Shown here one piece after another: positions 58,582 to 64,000 of a DNA stretch of 64,000 nucleotides (within the stretch, counting starts at the first letter, position 1; the number at the start of each line of letters is the position of its first letter). The stretch comes from Caulobacter sp. RHG1 (GTDB lineage: Bacteria; Pseudomonadota; Alphaproteobacteria; Caulobacterales; Caulobacteraceae), in NCBI RefSeq assembly GCF_013181195.1, contig NZ_SMZP01000001.1, positions 248,001 to 312,000 of the forward strand, read 5' to 3'. Position numbers and translations under genes: made by a program. The notes beneath the pieces were generated by a model. That model searched no databases. It saw only the letters and a program-made list of their open reading frames with translations, and had not been told where the DNA came from.

Positions 58582-60597
58582 ATGAAACCACGCCTGACAC
58601 GAACCCGCGCCATGGCCCTTCTGCTTGTGGCCCTGGCGCCGGCGACGGCGCTGGGCGCGGAAACCGAACCCGGCCCCGAAGTCGAGGCCGTCACCGTGTT
58701 CGGACGCGGCGAGAACAAGATCGGCGTCGCCCTGGCGGCCAGCGAAGGCTCGATCGGCGGCGGCGACCTTCTGGTCCGACCGCTGCTGCGGGTGGCCGAA
58801 CTGCTGGAGGCCGTGCCAGGCATGGTCGCGGCCCAGCACTCGGGCAGCGGCAAGGCCAACCAGTATTTCCTTCGTGGCTTCAACCTGGATCACGGCTCGG
58901 ACTTCACGACCTATGTCGACGGCGTGCAGATGAACCTGCGCACCCACGGGCACGGCCACGGCTATCTCGATGTCAACGGCCTGATCCCAGAGATCGTCGA
59001 GCGCGAGGACTTCCGCAAAGGCCCCTACCGCGCCGACGGCGGCGACTTCGCCCTGGCCGGCGCGGCCTACATGACCACCCTGAGCGACATTCCCCGCCCG
59101 TGGATTTCGGCCGAGGTCGGATCGTATGGCGCGCGCCGCCTGGCCGCCGGCGGCGCCCTTGATGTCGGCGAGGGCCGGTTGAGCCTGGTGGGACAGCTGA
59201 AGACCTATGACGGCCCGTGGCGCGAGCCCGAAAAGCTGCGGCACGCCTCGGCCTTCGCCAAGTACGAGCAGAAGACCGCCCTCGGCGACCTGGCGATCTC
59301 GGCCCACGCCTATCGCGGGACCTGGCGGCCTACCGAACAGATCCCCGAGCGGATCATCGGTTCGGCGCTCTGCCCCGACGCCTTCTGTTCGCCGGACCCG
59401 AGCGCGCGGGGCGAGACGACCCGCCTCATCCTCAACGCCCAGCTTCAGGGTGAGCAATGGCGCGGCAACGCCTACGCCCAGTTCTACGACTGGACGATGT
59501 CGTCGAACCCGACCTACGCCAATGCCGACGGCTCCAGCGCCCAGATCACCCAGTTCGACCGACGCTGGGTCTTCGGCGGCCGCGCCCAGCGCGACTGGCG
59601 GCTCAGCGACACATTCACCGCCACCGTGGGTGGCGAGGCCCGCTACGACACGATCGGCAATGTCGGCGTCAACCACACCGACGCCGGAAGGTTCGTGGCC
59701 TCGCTGGGCGCCTATGAAGTCAATGAGGGCTCGGCGGCCCTTCACGGCGAGGCGACCTGGACACCGATCGCTCCGCTGCGCCTGACCGGCGGCCTGCGCG
59801 GCGATTACTACGCCTTCGATGTGAAGGCCCAGGACGCGGCCGCCCGCCTGTTGGGCCAGGGCAAGGACCACGACGCCATCCTCTCGCCCAAGGTCGGCGC
59901 GGCCTATCGCGTGGGCCAGGACCTGGAGCTCTACGCCAACTGGGGACGCGGCTTCCATTCCAACGACGTTCGCGGCGTGGTCAATGTCGACACCCCGGTG
60001 CCGACACTGGTGCGCGGCACGGGCTCGGAAGTCGGGGCTCGTCTGCGCCTGGGCGAAGCGACCCTGACCGCCACGCTCTGGAAGCTGCATGTCGACAGCG
60101 AGTTGCGGTTCGTCGGCGACTCCAACGCGGTCGAGCCGTCGGAAGCCAGCAAGCGACACGGTTATGAGCTGGTCGGCTTCTGGCGCCCCCTGCCCTGGCT
60201 GGCGATCGACGGCAGCTGGACGGCCAGCCACGCCCGCTACGTCAACGGCGACTACATTCCCAACGCCTTCGAGAACGCCGGCCAACTGGGCGTCTCGGCT
60301 GTGCTCGATCGTTGGGAAGCCAGCATTCGCTGGCGACACCTAGGCCCCTCCCCCCTCATCGAGGACAATTCGGTCCGCGACTCCGGCAGCAACGTCGTCA
60401 ACCTGCGCGGCGCGTTCAAGGCCCGCGGACATCAGGTCTATGCGGAGGTTCTGAACGTCCTCAACAGCCGCGACAAGGACATCACCTATCTCTACGAGTC
60501 CTACATTCCCGCCTTCGATGCCGCCCCCGTAGAAGGACGGCTCAGCCGCGTCGTCGAGCCTCGAACCGTCCGGGTTGGTGTTCGATACAGCTTCTGA
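58582..60597 (+). CDS. TonB-dependent outer membrane receptor with His-rich plug loop (671 aa)
   Basis: ATG 58582 has GGGGAA 8 bases upstream and begins the signal peptide (MKPRLTRTRAMALLLVALAP). An ATG at 58561 is in frame but lacks a ribosome site. The plug domain contains NQYFLRGFNLDHGSDFTTYV and the His-rich loop RTHGHGHGYLDVNGLIPE. The barrel ends in TVRVGVRYSF with the typical terminal Phe. The His-Gly alternation could bind a metal, or may be only structural. It is controlled by the intergenic region with the Pho-box-like site and the 19-base palindrome. Confidence 0.9.
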   Translation: MKPRLTRTRAMALLLVALAPATALGAETEPGPEVEAVTVFGRGENKIGVALAASEGSIGGGDLLVRPLLRVAELLEAVPGMVAAQHSGSGKANQYFLRGFNLDHGSDFTTYVDGVQMNLRTHGHGHGYLDVNGLIPEIVEREDFRKGPYRADGGDFALAGAAYMTTLSDIPRPWISAEVGSYGARRLAAGGALDVGEGRLSLVGQLKTYDGPWREPEKLRHASAFAKYEQKTALGDLAISAHAYRGTWRPTEQIPERIIGSALCPDAFCSPDPSARGETTRLILNAQLQGEQWRGNAYAQFYDWTMSSNPTYANADGSSAQITQFDRRWVFGGRAQRDWRLSDTFTATVGGEARYDTIGNVGVNHTDAGRFVASLGAYEVNEGSAALHGEATWTPIAPLRLTGGLRGDYYAFDVKAQDAAARLLGQGKDHDAILSPKVGAAYRVGQDLELYANWGRGFHSNDVRGVVNVDTPVPTLVRGTGSEVGARLRLGEATLTATLWKLHVDSELRFVGDSNAVEPSEASKRHGYELVGFWRPLPWLAIDGSWTASHARYVNGDYIPNAFENAGQLGVSAVLDRWEASIRWRHLGPSPLIEDNSVRDSGSNVVNLRGAFKARGHQVYAEVLNVLNSRDKDITYLYESYIPAFDAAPVEGRLSRVVEPRTVRVGVRYSF

Positions 60598-60628
60598 AAT
60601 TCGCAAGCGGCGCGTGAAGACAAGCGGC

Positions 60629-60934
60629 TTAGATCTCCAACTCCAGCAACGGCACGAATTGCTGGCCGCCGTGCATGTCGCGCTCGAACGCGCCGCCTTG
60701 GGCGTGGCGTCGCGGATAGGCGTACTTGATCACCGCCAAGTCGGGAACATCGACGCGCTTGGCGGAGCCGGGCTCCAGCCGCAACGCCCGCTCGATGGCC
60801 GTCGTGGCAAGCTCTGGCGCGTCCTTGCTGCTGTCGAAGACCTCACGCGAGGGAAAGAAGATGTCGACAGTGATCCAGAACGGCCCCGCCGCCTTGGAGC
60901 GCACATAGCGAGCGACGTCTTTCAGCTGGGCCAT
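60629..60934 (-). CDS. DUF4387 family protein (101 aa)
   Basis: The small protein (MAQLKDVARYVRSKAAGPFW) has the DUF4387 pattern, including ITVDIFFPSREVFDSS and IKYAYPRRHAQGGAFERDMH. The family almost always accompanies DUF1446/AtuA proteins and may form a two-subunit enzyme with them. Its start overlaps the AtuA stop by 1 base (TGATG). No cofactor motif is visible. It is the last gene of the operon. Confidence 0.85.
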   Translation of the reverse strand: MAQLKDVARYVRSKAAGPFWITVDIFFPSREVFDSSKDAPELATTAIERALRLEPGSAKRVDVPDLAVIKYAYPRRHAQGGAFERDMHGGQQFVPLLELEI

Positions 60935-62319
60935 CAGGCGATCTCCGGGGTCTTGCTGTCGATCATGTCGCGGCGGACCAGTTCCAGCCCATCCTGTGTC
61001 GCCACGACGTGGTTGAGGACGAAGTCGTAGGCGCGGCCGCGCTCGACCTCGGCCGGCGAGAACGGGAAGCCGTAGCTGGGGAGCTCCTTCCCGCGACGGA
61101 CCGGGAAATGGAAGAAGTAGGGATTGCAGGTTCGGGCGATGCGTGTGGCCAGATCCTGGGTCTCGGCCGTGGCGACGAACATCAGGCCGATCTCGCGGGG
61201 CGGCGCGGTTCCCTCGGCGGTCGGCAGGCCCGACACCGCGTTCCAGCCATAGGGGCGCAGCGAGATGTCGAAGGTTTCCGGCGCCAAGCCCATGACCTTG
61301 CGCACGCGCTCGACCAGGGCTGCGTGCAGGGTCGCGACGAACCCGTCGACCACCGCCAGCACGGCGGGATCGGCGATGCCGACCCACATCAGGGTCTGGA
61401 ACGGCCCGAGCGCCGCCCCTTCCAGCTTCATGGTGTAGGGCCGGGGCAGGAACTGGGACCCCGTCACCCGCACGCCCCGCTCCCCGATCGGCGCATACTG
61501 CGCCTGGGTCACGTCCAGCACGCCGCCGGGTTCGGTCAGGATGAAGGGGTCGCTGTTCTCGTACAGCATGTGCGAGGAGACGCTGTAGACGTCGCAGCGG
61601 TTCTGGGCGCTGAGCGGCCAGACCTCGAACGCCTCCCGCCCGACCTTGATCAGGACGCCGCCGTCGGTGGGATCGACCGTGCAGAGACCGCCGCATTCGG
61701 AGATCTTGCCCGCGTGCCAGGCCGCCCCCGCCCCTGCCCCGCGCATCAGCGGCACGGCGGCGATCACGGCGGTGTCGGTGGTCCGCCCGCCCAGGACGAT
61801 GTCGGCCCCGTCCTGCAGGGCGGCGATGTAGGGCTCCGGTCCCATCAGGGCCACGATGTGCTCGCAGCGCTCGACCGTGGCGGCGTCCAGCGGTCCCAGC
61901 GGCGCGAGGGGCGATATCTGGCCGGCCTCCAGCCTGGCCAGCAGCTGTTCGCGGGTCAGCTCCGAGTGCAGGGTCGCGATCTTCGGGCTCTGCCCCAGTT
62001 CGCTGGCGACCTCCCGAGCGATGTCCAGCGTCCAGGCCACACCGGCGTCGCCGCCGGCCGTGCCGCAGGTGCCGATCAGCAGCGGCACGCCGTACTGGGC
62101 GCGCGCGGCCATCAGCACCCGCAGGTCCGACTTCACGGCCTCGCGGCTATACTTGGAAATGCCCGTGGCCAGGCAGGACGGGCCGCTGTCGGTCGAGCCG
62201 GCGTCCAGCGCGATGGCGTGCGCGCCTTGGGCCAGGCCCGCCTCTACATGCTCGGGGTCGATGCCGGCGCCCAGGGCGCCGACGGGAACGACGACAAGGG
62301 TGTCTTCGAAATCGGTCAT
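60934..62319 (-). CDS. AtuA/DUF1446 family protein (461 aa)
   Basis: The protein (MTDFEDTLVVVPVGALGAGI) has the conserved DUF1446 N-terminus (IALDAGSTDSGPSCLATGIS), ADIVLGGRTTDTAVIAAVPL and ECGGLCTVDPTDGGVLIKVG. AtuA was named from acyclic terpene use in Pseudomonas, but members occur in many catabolic operons and the reaction is not settled. Here it lies between a CitMHS transporter (4-base overlap) and DUF4387 (1-base overlap). This suggests it acts on the acid that the transporter imports. The protein is soluble with no signal peptide. Confidence 0.85.
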   Translation of the reverse strand: MTDFEDTLVVVPVGALGAGIDPEHVEAGLAQGAHAIALDAGSTDSGPSCLATGISKYSREAVKSDLRVLMAARAQYGVPLLIGTCGTAGGDAGVAWTLDIAREVASELGQSPKIATLHSELTREQLLARLEAGQISPLAPLGPLDAATVERCEHIVALMGPEPYIAALQDGADIVLGGRTTDTAVIAAVPLMRGAGAGAAWHAGKISECGGLCTVDPTDGGVLIKVGREAFEVWPLSAQNRCDVYSVSSHMLYENSDPFILTEPGGVLDVTQAQYAPIGERGVRVTGSQFLPRPYTMKLEGAALGPFQTLMWVGIADPAVLAVVDGFVATLHAALVERVRKVMGLAPETFDISLRPYGWNAVSGLPTAEGTAPPREIGLMFVATAETQDLATRIARTCNPYFFHFPVRRGKELPSYGFPFSPAEVERGRAYDFVLNHVVATQDGLELVRRDMIDSKTPEIA

Positions 62320-63680
62320 GATGCGCTCCGCGCGAGAACTGGGGCCGCCGGCGCCTCGGCGGTCGGGGCGGCGATCGGTTTTCCGGACAGGGGAACGGCG
62401 CCGAAAACTACGGCCGCCAGGATCATCAGGGTCATCAACGCCAGCGCCCACTTCAGGCCGAACCGCTGCATGGCGCCGACATCGACATTGAGCAGGCCGG
62501 CGACCAGATAGACCGCCGCCACCAAGGGGCTCAGCACATGGACCGTCTGGCCCAGCATGGCCGCGCGGGCGATGGCCTCGGGCGCGATGCCATAGGCTTG
62601 GCCCATCTCGGCGATGATCGGAACGATGCCGAAGAAGAACGCGTCGTTGGACAGGAAGAAGGTCATCGGGCCGCTGGCGAAGGCGGTGACCACCGCCAGA
62701 TGCGGTCCCCAAGCCGGCGGCAGCACGGCCAGGAACGCCTTGCCCATCTCGGCGACCATGCCGGTCCCTTCGAGGACGCCGGTAAAGGTCGCGGCCGCGA
62801 ACACCAGAACGACGATGCCCATCACCGCCGGTGCGTGCGCCGCAAGACGCGCGCGCTGATCGTCGAGCCGCGGATAGTTCAGCGTCAGGGCGACCGCGAA
62901 GCCGATCATGAACACCACCGGCAGCGGCGCCAGGCGCAGGATCGCGGCCAGCAGCACGACGATCGTCAGCCCCAGGTTCAGCCACCACAGCTTGGGTCGC
63001 GCCAGCGCGGCCTGGGCGGGATCGACGCGCCAGGCGTCGGGGGTCAACTCCTGCACGCCCAACCGCCGACGCTCGACGCCGCCCAGATGCCAGGCCAGGG
63101 CCGCGACGCCCAGCAGTCCGACCGCCATGACTGGGATCAGCGGCAGGAAGATCGCATTGGGATCGACCTGCAGCACCGCCGCCAGCCGCGCCAGGGGTCC
63201 GCCCCACGGCACCATGTTGATGATGGCGTTGGACGAGCCCAGCAGCGCGGCCAGGATCAGCGGGTTCATGCCCAACTGGCTGTAGATCGGCAGGAAGGCC
63301 GTGATCGTCACCATGGCGGTCGTGGCCCCATCGCCGTCCAGCGAGACGATCGCCGCCACCGCCGCGGTGCCCAGGGCGACCTTGCGCGGATCGCCACCGA
63401 CCATGGTCAGCACCCGGTCGACCAGCGGCCGAAACAGGCCCGCGTCGATCATCACGCCGAAATAGAAGACCGCGAACAGCAGCACCGCGGCGGTCGGGGC
63501 CAGCTTGACCAGGCCCTTGACGATCATCTGGCCGATCGCGGGGGCGAAGCCGCAAAGCCCCGCGACCACGACCGGCACCAGGATCAGCGCGGCCACCGCC
63601 GACAGTCGCCGGGTCATGATCAGCGTCATGAACACGGCGACCATCGCGAACCCGGCGAAGGCGAGAAGCGAGGAACTCAC
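62316..63680 (-). CDS. CitMHS family transporter (metal-citrate:H+ symporter-like)
   Basis: The 454-residue protein has about twelve membrane segments and the CitMHS features AVFYFGVMIDAGLFRPLVDR, VSLDGDGATTAMVTITAFLP and FFLSNDAFFFGIVPIIAEMG. Members import citrate complexed with Mg2+ or Ca2+ with protons; other acids are possible. It starts 10 bases after the TonB receptor stop and overlaps the AtuA gene by 4 bases. The operon therefore runs outer-membrane receptor, inner-membrane symporter, then two cytoplasmic proteins. Confidence 0.9.
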   Translation of the reverse strand: MSSSLLAFAGFAMVAVFMTLIMTRRLSAVAALILVPVVVAGLCGFAPAIGQMIVKGLVKLAPTAAVLLFAVFYFGVMIDAGLFRPLVDRVLTMVGGDPRKVALGTAAVAAIVSLDGDGATTAMVTITAFLPIYSQLGMNPLILAALLGSSNAIINMVPWGGPLARLAAVLQVDPNAIFLPLIPVMAVGLLGVAALAWHLGGVERRRLGVQELTPDAWRVDPAQAALARPKLWWLNLGLTIVVLLAAILRLAPLPVVFMIGFAVALTLNYPRLDDQRARLAAHAPAVMGIVVLVFAAATFTGVLEGTGMVAEMGKAFLAVLPPAWGPHLAVVTAFASGPMTFFLSNDAFFFGIVPIIAEMGQAYGIAPEAIARAAMLGQTVHVLSPLVAAVYLVAGLLNVDVGAMQRFGLKWALALMTLMILAAVVFGAVPLSGKPIAAPTAEAPAAPVLARSAS

Positions 63681-63690
63681 GGCCGCCCCC

Positions 63691-64000
63691 TCAGTAGCGC
63701 CAGCGCAGGGTCGCGCCGTAGGTCTTGGGCGGACCGAAATAGGCGAACTGGCCGCCCGCCAGGATGTACTGGTGGGTGATCGTCACCTCGTCGGTCAGGT
63801 TCTTGCCCCACACCACCGCCTCCCAGCGTCCGTCCGGGCTGCGATAGCCCAGCCGGGCGTCGACCAGGGTCCGCGCCGGGCGGACATTGATGCGGTTGTT
63901 GTCGATGTCGTCGAAGATGAAGCTCTCGTAGTTGACGTCCACCGCCCCGAACACGGCGCCGCCCGACGCCAGAGCCCGCTCATAGGCCGGCGACAGGGAG
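63691..64000 (-). CDS. TonB-dependent receptor, C-terminal part only (gene runs past the window end)
   Basis: The visible 102 residues are the end of an outer membrane barrel: NYESFIFDDIDNNRINVRPA, VDARLGYRSPDGRWEAVVWG and KNLTDEVTITHQYILAGGQF, ending in RWRY. This is the typical last-strand region of TonB receptors. The rest lies beyond 64000. It heads the operon with CitMHS, AtuA and DUF4387. Confidence 0.85.
   Translation of the reverse strand, partial: SLSPAYERALASGGAVFGAVDVNYESFIFDDIDNNRINVRPARTLVDARLGYRSPDGRWEAVVWGKNLTDEVTITHQYILAGGQFAYFGPPKTYGATLRWRY

Overview
The window is about 64 kb of high-GC chromosome from a Caulobacter-like alphaproteobacterium. The strongest marker is a histidine kinase at 15340-17868: from its best start it is 842 residues with the phospho-accepting His at 610, which are the length and position known for the Caulobacter polarity kinase PleC. 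Several TonB-dependent receptors, many exported proteins, cotranscribed overlapping genes and families of GC-rich palindromic intergenic repeats fit the same group. No insertion sequence, prophage, integrase or CRISPR array is visible.

Layout. 1-4320: end of an S9 peptidase, an acyl-CoA thioesterase and an exported amidase. 4459-8127 (minus): a tightly overlapping four-gene operon of exported proteins of unknown role (SEL1-repeat lipoprotein, beta-helix protein, small exported protein, 56-residue Pro-rich lipoprotein). 8537-10891 (minus): paired acyl-CoA dehydrogenases. 11036-20612: a conserved hypothetical, a CPBP protease, pepN, pleC, an anti-sigma-like membrane protein, a GMC oxidoreductase and a small hypothetical. 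20867-25957: NUDIX hydrolase, S1/P1 nuclease and GST, then a 3D-domain protein and a penicillin-acylase-family enzyme. 26085-30190 (minus): a siroheme/sulfite/APS reduction operon (cobA, DUF2849, cysI, DUF934, cysH) divergent from a LysR regulator. 31382-33252: chorismate mutase, an AIM24 protein, an orphan Hpt protein and tRNA-Lys(CTT). 33420-40347: quinol-type nitric oxide reductase, L,D-transpeptidase, two proteins sharing an unnamed YWW domain, a DUF4239-like protein, a lipoprotein and an LprI-like protein.

40499-52815 is the most unusual part. A roughly 3050-residue RTX protein carries nine alternating ~187-residue modules, Calx-beta domains, a von Willebrand D domain and a distinct C-terminal module. 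Upstream on the same strand lies a protein fusing two LuxR-type HTHs to an alpha/beta-hydrolase fold whose Ser and His positions are replaced. A second LuxR-type regulator is divergent from it.

52956-64000 is nutrient acquisition: O-acetylhomoserine sulfhydrylase with a 2OG-Fe(II) oxygenase; a TonB receptor with a class A acid phosphatase; a second divergent TonB receptor with a Pho-box-like site between the two; and an operon of a TonB receptor (partial), a CitMHS transporter, an AtuA/DUF1446 protein and DUF4387, probably for uptake and use of a citrate-like acid.

Everything comes from reading the sequence and from remembered family knowledge; no database search was possible.
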